DNA of 64,000 bases from HRBIN30 sp964534275 (GTDB taxonomy: Bacteria > Desulfobacterota > Binatia > HRBIN30). The DNA is taken from the NCBI GenBank assembly GCA_964534275.1, contig CAZHQG010000017.1, positions 7,410 to 71,409 on the forward strand, in the 5' to 3' direction. Positions 27,901-35,223 of this stretch are shown here, piece after piece (positions within the stretch are counted from its first letter, which is position 1; the number at the start of each line of letters is the position of its first letter). A program made the translations under genes and the position numbers. Under the pieces are notes generated by a model. It was given only the letters and a program-made list of their open reading frames with translations. It did not search any database and was not told the origin of the DNA.

Positions 27901-29126
27901 GCCTGTCCGCCATCGCCTACTCCTCCCCCGACGAGCGGAGCGACGAGGCCACTCGGTAGGATTGCACGCACACGATCTTCTAGGTTGGGTGGCTGATTGA
28001 CGTACTGACCAACATACAAGGCACCGGTCAGCCAGTCCGCCACCAGACCGGTGAGCATCGCAAAGCTTGTTTGCGTGGCAAGTCCGCCATCAGGGGAGGG
28101 TGCACGCACGCCAGTGCCAGCGACGGTTTTGATGATCGATTGCGGCGTGATCAGACCTCCGATGGGCTCGATGCGCCGCACGCGGTTGTTCCCCACGTCG
28201 GTAAAGTAAAGATTCCCGCCAATATCGAAGGCGAGCCGGCCCGGGTTGAAAATTCTTGCGCCTGAAGCTGGGCCATTGTCTCCACTAAAACTCTGGATGC
28301 CGTCTCCAGCCACGGTGGAGATGATGCCTTGGGTGTCCACGCGGCGAATGCGCGAATTGCCGAAGTCGGCAATGAACAAATTGCCGGCGAGGTCGAACGC
28401 AATGTGCCACGGATTCGCAAGTTTGGCTTGGGTGGCCGGACCGTTGTCGCCTCCATACCCCCAGGCTCCGGTACCAGCTACCGTGGAAATGACCCCGTTT
28501 GCGGAGACTTTCCGCACGCGATTGCCGTCGGCTTCAGCAACATAAAGGTTGCCGGCGGCATCGAGGGCGACACCCCTTGGGCCGTAAATGCTTGCTTGAG
28601 TGGCAGCTCCGCCGTCTCCATTGCTGAAGGGGCGTCCATCGCCAACGACTGTCGCGATGGTGCCATCGGGCGAGATTTTGCGGACCCGGTGGTTAAGAGT
28701 ATCAGCAACGTACACCACGCCGTCGGCAGTGCATGTGACATCCGTGGGGAAATTCAGTTGCGCTTGCGTTGCGGGTCCACCGTCACCGGAAAAACCTTTT
28801 GTTCCGTTGCCGGCGAGCGTTGTGATCGTCAAGCGGTCGAGGTCGACTTTGCGTACGCGGTGGAGGAGGCCGTCGGCAATAAAGAGGTTCCTCCCGCAAA
28901 TGGCTAGCCCCCGCGGGTCTACGATTCCGTTGAGCGCAGTGCCTCCATCGCCCACGCCGCCGCCAACTGCTGTATCGATGTTTCCTACCGCCGGCAAAGG
29001 TAGGACCGATGCGTGCGCAGAATGCCCGAATCGCGAGCATTGCACCGCAAAGCACAACACAGCCACCAAACATGTGTAACCGAGTGGCAACTTCCACCTG
29101 CCAGATCGGGCTCCTGCGGATTTCAT
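24957..29126 (-). CDS. Secreted NHL-repeat propeller protein with TPT linker, dockerin-like repeats and cohesin-like tail
   Basis: A 1389-residue protein starting at MKSAGARSGRW, then a hydrophobic export signal (YTCLVAVLCFAVQC). Residues ~45-725 contain roughly a dozen NHL-type units with the recurring pattern GDGGPATQA-x-L-x-x-P and N-x-RVRKV, forming one or two beta propellers. A TPT linker spans about 733-1070. Then comes a carboxypeptidase-regulatory-like domain (LSGRVFYFATGTPLPAVPV), a pair of dockerin-like repeats (ARDAGAILKVVTG, VTSRDATAVLRKVVG) and a C-terminal cohesin-like beta domain ending EGLVE. The C-terminal architecture is shared with the matrixin-like neighbour 105 bp downstream, so the two probably work together outside the cell, perhaps binding ligands or each other. 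Confidence 0.85.
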   Translation of the reverse strand: MKSAGARSGRWKLPLGYTCLVAVLCFAVQCSRFGHSAHASVLPLPAVGNIDTAVGGGVGDGGTALNGIVDPRGLAICGRNLFIADGLLHRVRKVDLDRLTITTLAGNGTKGFSGDGGPATQAQLNFPTDVTCTADGVVYVADTLNHRVRKISPDGTIATVVGDGRPFSNGDGGAATQASIYGPRGVALDAAGNLYVAEADGNRVRKVSANGVISTVAGTGAWGYGGDNGPATQAKLANPWHIAFDLAGNLFIADFGNSRIRRVDTQGIISTVAGDGIQSFSGDNGPASGARIFNPGRLAFDIGGNLYFTDVGNNRVRRIEPIGGLITPQSIIKTVAGTGVRAPSPDGGLATQTSFAMLTGLVADWLTGALYVGQYVNQPPNLEDRVRAILPSGLVAPLVGGGVGDGGQASDALVDPRGLAVVPVSVAGSEFQLYIADSANHRVRVVSSITGTITTVAGDGTSCAAGSGCGDNSLAIGAQLTNPFDVDIDANGNLYIAELSGHRVRRVDSGSGVITTIAGTGSFGYNGDGIPATQATLANPYAVAVASDGQVIFIADFQNNRVRKVERGIISTVAGNGSWGNPPDGAVATQSPLGAPTDVAIGPDGNLYFVDSGNHCIRRIRNGLLERVAGTGWAGFTGDGGPATQAQLSTPVRITFDRFGNLYIADGANYRIRRVDLSGIITTVAGNGTTPNSGDGGPALAAGLTRPFGLAVSDDGYLFLSVPDAARVRVVKLDLSPPPPTATATRSPTSTPTRPPTATLAATGTPTPSPTSTPSLTPTPTPTVSPTPTRTATGTFTPTQTPTGTATHTATQSATFTATFTPTRTATPTNSFTPSHTPSRTPTFTSTATPTITPTRTFSPTPTYTLTPTNTRTPTNTATATPTPSQTPTQTFTPTRTATPTPTNTMTFTATRTPTNTPTPSYTRTVTPTPTFTFSSTPTRTPTATATWTFTRTVTPTPSETPTSTATATRTPTATPTYTFTSTPTRTASATPTPTFTGTWTSTPTSTRTFTPTATQSVTRTPTSTLTSTPTRTPTSSPTDSPTRTPTWSPSPTRTSSPTWSPSASPTATPTPRGLRLSGRVFYFATGTPLPAVPVQAENGGTVRTGVTDSTGAYAIDDVPAGTVTVEPQPDQAQTLFAREAGTTNPVTARDAGAILKVVTGAMTVSDLQRAACDANRDNQVTSRDATAVLRKVVGISEADNVCVESWMVRPAGELPPIATPTPAPSGSCGPRLQVALANVAQDISGVDFVAAMIGDCDGSFASSSTGGLVMRSARSRPYGNPSSAVELGRPQRAQNAWRIPITVRETGPWTAVTVRVRFDARRLGLPRVRAVAESDALAAYRIDPSGAVHLAVARAQPATGSRIVAWLSFPNGERPHRNYLRVTEGLVE
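25920..26930 (-). repeat. Thr-Pro-rich (TPT) repeat tract in the NHL-repeat gene
   Basis: About 1 kb encoding TPT, SPT and FTPT-type units (for example TPTNTRTPTNTATATPTPSQ). Same style as the tract at 22570-23570 but not an exact copy. Edges are approximate. Confidence 0.9.
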
Positions 29127-29948
29127 CGGGAATGTGGCCTGTAGGGTTCTTTCGTGAGATCCAGTGTATGGGCCTCCGCTCGAGGGCGTGCTGTTTGGGC
29201 TCCGCCAAATCCGTGCCAATCACGGGCCCCCGAAAGCGGGAACCAATGGGAGGGGTACTCGTGCAATTGTGCGCGGGCGGCCTGGTAAAAAAATGCCACG
29301 GCTCGTTCGGGTGTACCGAATGAACTTGTGTCGGCAGCCCCGTTGCTCAGGCGTCTTCGCCGTGGGTCCACGACCACCGCACCGCTTCCTTCGCCAACTT
29401 GTTTTTCCCGGCTGCGCTAATCGGCGCCTGATTTCCGCTAGCCCGCCGTGGGATTACTATGCATCTCGCAAATCATCGAGCAAATCAACAGGGAAAATGA
29501 AAAATCGATTGGGCGTATCGGCTCTCCTCGATTGTGACTTTTGCAAGGTGCGACCGAGCCGCAGTTTTGGACACCCGGATGCCCCATCGCTCGCAGTTGC
29601 GAGGAGCGGGGTCGAGCTCGGCTCACTTTCGTCTCACGCGGGCGCTTGGCCGCGGGATGAGGCATCGGGATGAGTGCATGAGGGCTGCGGAGGACCTGCC
29701 CGTGAAAGCTTCGTGGGGGATGTCTTCGCCTGATACAATGGCGCGTAAGGGTGGGGAAAAAATTTTGAAAAAATGCCCGAAGCGGGGAGGGAATCGCGGG
29801 TATCCCGGGCCAAACACTGCTTACGAAAGGGTGAGTTTGCGATTGACACTTGGCGTCGAACGGTGATAGGTAGGGGGTCCCTTCTTAACGGGAAGCGAAG
29901 CAAAGCAGGGTGTAAACGCGGGGAGTCCAACGAAAAAGGAGAACGGGG
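29127..29948. other. Long intergenic region, 822 bp, no convincing gene
   Basis: This separates the minus-strand NHL gene from the plus-strand sorting-signal pair, so it should hold divergent promoters. Open frames here lack ribosome-binding sites and look non-coding. Two AT-rich patches stand out against high-GC surroundings (29450-29530 and 29750-29775, the latter with AAAATTTT). A promoter candidate sits at 29843. No tRNA or riboswitch pattern was recognised. Confidence 0.6.
29843..29870 (+). promoter_or_regulatory. Candidate sigma-70 promoter for the sorting-signal protein pair
   Basis: A perfect -35 TTGACA at 29843-29848 is followed after 16 nt by GATAGG, a weak -10 (three of six consensus bases). 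The predicted transcript would have a leader of about 70 nt before ATG 29949, which has AAGGAG correctly placed. Confidence 0.35.
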
Positions 29949-31193
29949 ATGGTACGAGGAAGAAGGTCGTGGTTGGCGGGCGGAGCATGCCAGGTTTGGG
30001 GGATAATGACCGCGGTCGCCGTAGGGGCGAGCGTGTTCCTTGCAACAAGTGTCCAAGGGCAGTTCAGTTTGCAGTTCAATCAGCGCGCCTCGGACGGCAC
30101 GGTGTACGAGGTCCTCATTGTGCCACCGCCACCGCTCAGTGCAGGGGCCGACGAGATGAGAATTACGACGATCGCGGGGTCCACCTCCGGCGTTCAGTCG
30201 TGTTCCTCCACGGGCGGTTCGGCGGGTCAAAACACAGCCGCCGTTGCTGGTGTGGATCCGAACATTGGTTCGTTGCACGCGTTCGCGGCGGTCAAGCGAA
30301 CGAATGTTCTGACCCCGTCGAGCGTTGGCAGCGTGTTATTCAGCGCCGGTGGCTCCGGTCGACTGACAATTGGCGGAATTGACGTTTGTGCAAATCCGTC
30401 CGACTGCACTGGCGGCGATCCGGATGCCAGCATCCTCGACCTGGACGGAAACGTTGTGGCATCTGGGACAGTAGTGGGTACTAGCGTGCCCGTCGCGTGC
30501 GTTGCGAGCGGGGTGACGGCGGGATGCTCGTCCGGTAGTTTCAACACGTTTGGGTTCGGTTTAGCTCGGGACAATACCACCAAAGCTTGCAATGCTTTAC
30601 CCACAACAAATCGTACGGTTTGCGGCCCGCCTCCTTCGGATGGCTTCACGGTGCAACCAGGGCAAGTGATCGTGTTCATTTACGATGGAAGTCTTGCCAA
30701 CACTGGATTCTCGGTCGGTGCGGCTGGTTTCGGAATTGACACGAACGGCAGCAACAACCCAGGTTGCTCCTCTAACAGCGTGATTACTGCGGACGGGCAG
30801 AATCCGAGCGCGCCTCCGCCCCCGCCACCAACGCCGACGAACACGCCGACACTGACGCCAACACCGACAAACACCCCGACTCCAACCCCGACGAACACAG
30901 AAACGCCCACGCGGACCTTTACGCCCACTCCGACGTCGACCCATACCCCTACTCCTACGCCAACCCCAACGAATACATTCACCCCAACGCCGACGGTGAC
31001 GCGGACGAATACTCCTACGGTGACTCAGACCCGAACCCTTACACCTACCAACACGCCGACGGTCACGCCGTCGCCGACACCGCCGCCGATTCCCGTGATC
31101 CCGTCGCCCTTTTCCCCTGCTGGTGTGGTCATGGTGAGCGGCCTAGCAGCGGCCCTCGTGTGGATGATGAGGCGTTCTCTTCGCCGGAATTGA
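29949..31193 (+). CDS. Cys-rich exported protein with TPT stalk and C-terminal exosortase-type sorting signal (copy 1)
   Basis: A 414-residue protein with a good ribosome-binding site (AAGGAGA) before ATG 29949. Residues 1-38 form a signal peptide ending near SVQGQ. Residues ~39-290 are a domain I do not recognise, with eight cysteines at positions conserved in the next gene, suggesting four disulfides. A TPT stalk covers ~293-379. The last 35 residues are tripartite: PIPVIPSPFSPAG, a hydrophobic helix (VVMVSGLAAALVWMM) and RRSLRRN. That layout is diagnostic of C-terminal sorting signals handled by exosortases, and an exosortase lies 9 kb upstream. Probably surface-displayed; function unknown. 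Confidence 0.85.
   Translation: MVRGRRSWLAGGACQVWGIMTAVAVGASVFLATSVQGQFSLQFNQRASDGTVYEVLIVPPPPLSAGADEMRITTIAGSTSGVQSCSSTGGSAGQNTAAVAGVDPNIGSLHAFAAVKRTNVLTPSSVGSVLFSAGGSGRLTIGGIDVCANPSDCTGGDPDASILDLDGNVVASGTVVGTSVPVACVASGVTAGCSSGSFNTFGFGLARDNTTKACNALPTTNRTVCGPPPSDGFTVQPGQVIVFIYDGSLANTGFSVGAAGFGIDTNGSNNPGCSSNSVITADGQNPSAPPPPPPTPTNTPTLTPTPTNTPTPTPTNTETPTRTFTPTPTSTHTPTPTPTPTNTFTPTPTVTRTNTPTVTQTRTLTPTNTPTVTPSPTPPPIPVIPSPFSPAGVVMVSGLAAALVWMMRRSLRRN
30826..31085 (+). repeat. TPT stalk repeat, copy 1 sorting-signal protein
   Basis: About 260 bp of short-period ACGCCGACG/AACAC-type sequence coding for TPTNTPTLTPTPT units. Shorter than the matching tract in the next gene (~490 bp), so stalk length differs between the paralogues. 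Confidence 0.9.
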
Positions 31194-31229
31194 GTTTCGC
31201 GGACAGTGCGCAGGGAGGCTAGCGGAACG

Positions 31230-32693
31230 GTGGGTTGGACTACGAATAGCTGGCGGATTGCAATTCGGGCCGGCACGTTCGTTGGCCTGCTTGCGATGAT
31301 CACCGCGACCGGCTGGCCGGGCCTGTCCGAGGCGCAGCTGAACCAAGCCTCGTCGCAACGAGCGGCTGACGGAACCGTTTACCACGTGATCATCGTTCCA
31401 CCCGGGCCGCTGAACGCTGGGGCCGAAGAGGTGCGTGTGACTACCTTAGCGGGCAGCGTGCAGGGACTGGTGTCTTGCTCGGGAGTGGTGGGAGGACAGG
31501 CGGCGGCTGCACGTGCTTTGGTTGGAGCTGATCCCGGTGCAGGTCAGTCGCTCTTCTCAATTGGATCGGTGTTCCGCACCACAGTGCTCACCCCTAGTTC
31601 CCTCACCGTATCATTTTCGCCCGGCGGAAGCGGGAGGCTGAGATTTGGTTCGGGCCCTAGCGGTCTCGAGATTTGTAAGAACCCAGCGGATTGTACGGGC
31701 CCGGAGACCGACGTGCCGCTCGTGCCGATCACCGCGGGAGACGCGAACGTGCCGAAGGCGTGTACGGCAAACAACGTTGGATCTGGTTGTACGTCGGCGA
31801 CAGTGACGACCTTCGGGTTCAATCTGGACAGCAACAATGATGGCGTTTGCGATACCCCGCCCACCACGAATACGAACGTGTGTGCGTCGGCGCCCACGGA
31901 CGGCTTTAGTTTGGCAGGCGGGAAGGCAATCGTGTTCGTCTACGATAGCGGCTTGACGAACACCGGTTTTTCGATTGGTGCAGCAGGTTTTGGCGTCGAC
32001 ACTGATGGCACGAACGATCCTCAGTGCAGCGCTGGACAGGTGGTGACTGCGGACGGTCAAAGCCAAAGTGCGCCGCCGCCTCCACCACCTACGGCTACGC
32101 CCACGGACACCCCGACGTTTACTCCAACGCCCACGGACACACCAACCGAAACACCGACCTTCACGCCGACGAACACGCCAACGCCGACGCCCACGGACAC
32201 CCCCACTGCTACGCCGACGAATACCCCGACGAACACTCCCACGAATACCCCGACTCCAACGCCTACGGACACTCCGACGAATACACCAACTCACACCCCG
32301 ACGAACACGCCAACCCCGACCAACACCCCGACGAACACGCCGACGAACACGCCAACGCACACCCCGACGAACACACCGACGAATACCCCGACGCCTACGC
32401 CGACGAGTACCCCGACAAACACGCCGACGAATACACCCACACCGACGCCAACATTCACGCCCACGCACACACCGACGCCGACTCCCACGCCTACCCACAC
32501 CCCCACGCTGACGGCAACGCCGACGCCAACGCCCACCCCAACCGCGACGCGTACGCGTACGCCGACCCGTACGCCGCCGCCTATTCCCGTGGTGCCGTCG
32601 CCACTGGCCCCCTCAGGTTTGCTGATGATCGGTAGCTTGGCTCTGGCTTTGGTATGGTTCCTGCGCCGTTGGGCCCGCGTACCAAAACCCTAA
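31230..32693 (+). CDS. Cys-rich exported protein with TPT stalk and C-terminal exosortase-type sorting signal (copy 2)
   Basis: A 487-residue paralogue of the gene 36 bp upstream. Start is uncertain: GTG 31230 has GGGAGG 11 nt upstream, while GTG 31206 has none. A signal helix (AGTFVGLLAMITATGW) precedes a ~250-residue domain with the same eight conserved cysteines and shared phrases such as RAADGTVYHVIIVPPGPL, TGFSIGAAGFGVDT and VVTADGQ. A long TPT stalk covers ~287-448. The C terminus is PIPVVPSPLAPSG, a helix (LLMIGSLALALVWFL) and RRWARVPKP. The matched signals in tandem paralogues support a shared processing enzyme. A terminator-like hairpin follows the stop. Confidence 0.85.
   Translation: MGWTTNSWRIAIRAGTFVGLLAMITATGWPGLSEAQLNQASSQRAADGTVYHVIIVPPGPLNAGAEEVRVTTLAGSVQGLVSCSGVVGGQAAAARALVGADPGAGQSLFSIGSVFRTTVLTPSSLTVSFSPGGSGRLRFGSGPSGLEICKNPADCTGPETDVPLVPITAGDANVPKACTANNVGSGCTSATVTTFGFNLDSNNDGVCDTPPTTNTNVCASAPTDGFSLAGGKAIVFVYDSGLTNTGFSIGAAGFGVDTDGTNDPQCSAGQVVTADGQSQSAPPPPPPTATPTDTPTFTPTPTDTPTETPTFTPTNTPTPTPTDTPTATPTNTPTNTPTNTPTPTPTDTPTNTPTHTPTNTPTPTNTPTNTPTNTPTHTPTNTPTNTPTPTPTSTPTNTPTNTPTPTPTFTPTHTPTPTPTPTHTPTLTATPTPTPTPTATRTRTPTRTPPPIPVVPSPLAPSGLLMIGSLALALVWFLRRWARVPKP
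32085..32575 (+). repeat. TPT stalk repeat, copy 2 sorting-signal protein
   Basis: About 490 bp with many exact or near-exact units of CCGACGAACAC type coding for TPTNTPTNTPT. The periodicity is regular enough to look CRISPR-like at first glance, but there are no spacers and the frame is open throughout. Such tracts are prone to slippage and unequal recombination. Confidence 0.92.
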
Positions 32694-32705
32694 GCGGAGC
32701 GTGAC

Positions 32706-32727
32706 CGGGCACTCGCCCGCTGTTTTC
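32706..32727 (+). terminator. Terminator-like hairpin after the sorting-signal pair
   Basis: Arms CGGGC (32706-32710) and GCCCG (32715-32719) with loop ACTC, followed by CTGTTTTCT. It starts 13 nt after the stop codon. The stem is short and the T run interrupted, so efficiency is uncertain. Confidence 0.5.
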
Positions 32728-32895
32728 TAGCGGCTGGTCCGTTGGCCCTTGAAAGCTCCGCGAGCCGGGGGCTTCTGCAGAAAGCGCCGAGGATTCCTCG
32801 GTATCGTAGCCGATTTAGGCTTGCGTGCGGGAAAGCTGCGCGGAAAATGAGCGCTATGACACCGGTGAATTCGTTCCGGCCGGGACCGACGCGGC

Positions 32896-35190
32896 ATGGG
32901 TGAAGGAGCGAAGGGAGCGCCTCCCGTGGGTCGTTGCGCGCTACTCTGCGCCTGTGCAGTGATTTCCGCGTTCGTGCATGGCAGTATCGCGGCAAACGCG
33001 GCCTGGGCGCAAGCTCGCAACGCGAGCCTTCAGCCATCCGCAGTTGTGGTCAACATCGGAGCTTCCGTGACCTTGGAACTCCGTATCGACAACCCGTCCG
33101 AGATCATCGGGTACAACTTCGGGATCGCGTACGACCCGAACCTGCTTGCCGTGGATACGGATCCAGTGTTCAGTGGTTCCGGCTGTTTTGCGCAAGCAAA
33201 TCGGTCGGACCCTGGAAAAATCTGTATTGCGCTTGCCTGCCCGAACCCGATCTCTGGGAGTAACGTCAAACTCGCAGATCTGACATTCCGAGGTGTAGCC
33301 AACGGTTCCGGGGCCGTTAGCTTTGCGAACGTTACTTGCGGGTCGGCAAGCGTTTCTGCGTGCTTGTTGGAACGCGACGGCGGCGGAACCTTTGCGTGCA
33401 ACACGAGCGGTACCAGTGTCGAAGTCGGGGCCACACCAACGCCGAGTGCGACTCCGACCGGGACGTCGACCGCGACCAGTACGGCGACGCGTTCTTTTAC
33501 GGCTACTGGAACTGCGACACGCACGCCTACTGCAACGCCGACATTCTCAGCGACCAGAACGCTTACACCCACGGCGACTCCATCGAGTACACCAACGTCG
33601 TCCTTTACCGGGACGGCGACCCGCACGCCCACCGCGACGTTCTCTCTGACCCCAACGCGCACGTTGACCCCAACGGCTTCGCCTTCTGCCACAGCTACCG
33701 CTAGCTCGACAGTGACACCTACGGGCACCTCGACAAACACGGGCACGAGTACGCCCACGGCCACGCTAACACGGACTTCTACGCCACTGCCTTCGCCCAC
33801 GTCTTCGCCCACTGGTACGAACACTGCCGCGGCCACCCGCACCAGCACTGCAACTCACACCTCGACGCCAACAGCCTCGGTGACTTCGAGCCCCACCCGA
33901 ACGCCGAGCGCAACTGCTTCGGCAACGCTGACATCGACCGCTACTGGCACGCCGACGTTTTCCGTGACACCGAGCGTGACACGCACGCCGTCGCAAACGA
34001 ATACGCCCACGCGAACCATTACGGGAACTCGCCCACCGACGGCAACGCCCTCGGCATCGCCCACTGCGAGCCCGTCGCCGACTTTTTCGCCGACAGCAAC
34101 GGTGAGCCGCACGCCAACGCGCACACCCACGAGTTCACCTACATTGTCGGTGACGCGAACTCCCACTGTGACCTCGACCGCAACTCCGCCGCTAAGCCCG
34201 ACACCGAGCCGGACCGCAACGGTGACGCCGAGTCCCTCACCAAGCGCGACTGCATCCGTGACGCGAACGGCTACGCCGTCGTTGTCACCGTCTCCGAGTT
34301 CGACACGGACCCCATCGACGACTCCAAGCCCGGCCGCGAGCGCCACGCAGACGCCCACGGCTACCGCGGAAACGAGCCCGCCAGCGACCCTCCCTGCAAC
34401 GGCGACCAATACGAAACCGCCGACGATTACCCGAACACCTACGCAAACGCCGACGCCCACCTCCACGGCGACGTCCTCGCCCACGGGGGTGCCCTCCGCG
34501 ACCCCGAGCGAAACAGCGACCGCCACGCGGACCGAAACACGAACGCCGACGCCGTCGTCGACCCCGACTACTACGGAGACCCCGTCGGAGACTCCGACAG
34601 CATCGTCGACGCCGACCCGGACTTCGACTCCGTCGCCGTTCCCCACCGTATCACCGACCCCATCGGAGACCTTGTCGCCAACGCCGACGGTGACGCCAAC
34701 GTTCCCTTCGGAGCCTTCCCCTACAGAGACACCCTCGGTTACCCCTGAGGCGACCGAGTTGCCGTCACCGTCGCCATCGCCTCCCGAGCCATCGATGACA
34801 CCGACGCCAACGATTGCCTCCGGGGAACCGAGCGCAACCCCGTCAAAGACAACCTCCCCGACGCCGGAACCCTCTCCAGTCGAAACGACTGCTACCGAGA
34901 CGCCAACTGCGACACCGACCCCGACTCCGACCGAGGAACCGTCGCTGACCCCGACGAGACCCCCGGTGAGTACTTGCCCCGGCGACTGCGACAACGACGG
35001 GCAAGTAGCGGTGCACGAAATCGTGCGGATGGTGAACGTATTGTTAGAGGTTCAGCCGGTGGAGGTGTGCTTAGCGGGTGATCTTTGCGGGGACGGGCGC
35101 ATCACGATCGACGAGATCGTGCTAGCGGTACGGGCGTTGCTGCAGGGGTGTCCGTTGCCCGTGTCTGCAGACCGCTGTGCGCCAACCTGA
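32896..35190 (+). CDS. Exported cohesin-like/TPT/dockerin protein
   Basis: A 764-residue protein with a signal peptide (ALLCACAVISAFVHGSIA, cleavage near AWAQA). Residues ~43-175 resemble a cohesin domain: VNIGASVTLELRIDNPSEIIGYNFGIAYDPNLL, then VKLADLTFRG. A very long TPT linker covers ~178-690. The C terminus (~694-760) is a dockerin type I-like pair with Ca-binding-loop residues: CDNDGQVAVHEIVRMVNVLL and CGDGRITIDEIVLAVRALL. The protein thus carries a cohesin-like and a dockerin-like module at opposite ends of a flexible stalk, and could chain with itself or dock the neighbouring proteins. It has no sorting signal, so retention may depend on the cohesin-dockerin contact. Confidence 0.85.
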   Translation: MGEGAKGAPPVGRCALLCACAVISAFVHGSIAANAAWAQARNASLQPSAVVVNIGASVTLELRIDNPSEIIGYNFGIAYDPNLLAVDTDPVFSGSGCFAQANRSDPGKICIALACPNPISGSNVKLADLTFRGVANGSGAVSFANVTCGSASVSACLLERDGGGTFACNTSGTSVEVGATPTPSATPTGTSTATSTATRSFTATGTATRTPTATPTFSATRTLTPTATPSSTPTSSFTGTATRTPTATFSLTPTRTLTPTASPSATATASSTVTPTGTSTNTGTSTPTATLTRTSTPLPSPTSSPTGTNTAAATRTSTATHTSTPTASVTSSPTRTPSATASATLTSTATGTPTFSVTPSVTRTPSQTNTPTRTITGTRPPTATPSASPTASPSPTFSPTATVSRTPTRTPTSSPTLSVTRTPTVTSTATPPLSPTPSRTATVTPSPSPSATASVTRTATPSLSPSPSSTRTPSTTPSPAASATQTPTATAETSPPATLPATATNTKPPTITRTPTQTPTPTSTATSSPTGVPSATPSETATATRTETRTPTPSSTPTTTETPSETPTASSTPTRTSTPSPFPTVSPTPSETLSPTPTVTPTFPSEPSPTETPSVTPEATELPSPSPSPPEPSMTPTPTIASGEPSATPSKTTSPTPEPSPVETTATETPTATPTPTPTEEPSLTPTRPPVSTCPGDCDNDGQVAVHEIVRMVNVLLEVQPVEVCLAGDLCGDGRITIDEIVLAVRALLQGCPLPVSADRCAPT
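33430..34965 (+). repeat. Long Thr-Pro/Ser-Pro repeat tract in the cohesin-dockerin gene
   Basis: About 1.5 kb encoding SPTxT, TPSxT and TPTxT units. It is less regular than the tract at 32085-32575 and drifts to Glu-rich SETPTE-type units near its end. Boundaries are approximate. Confidence 0.88.
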
Positions 35191-35223
35191 GAGTGTGTGC
35201 GCGAGCCTCGTGTACAGAACCGA

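Noticed and set aside
29164..29673. 169-codon plus-strand frame in the long intergenic region
   Set aside because: No ribosome-binding site, no recognisable domain, and a composition typical of chance frames in high-GC DNA.
32085..32575. CRISPR-like regular repeats
   Set aside because: The period is short (about 6-18 bp), there are no unique spacers, and the tract is within an open coding frame of Thr-Pro units.
32024..32635. Frame reading as Asp-Glu-His-Tyr-Pro repeats, and the Arg-rich frame beside it
   Set aside because: Out-of-frame readings of the TPT tract in the sorting-signal gene, which has a signal peptide and matching paralogue in the true frame.
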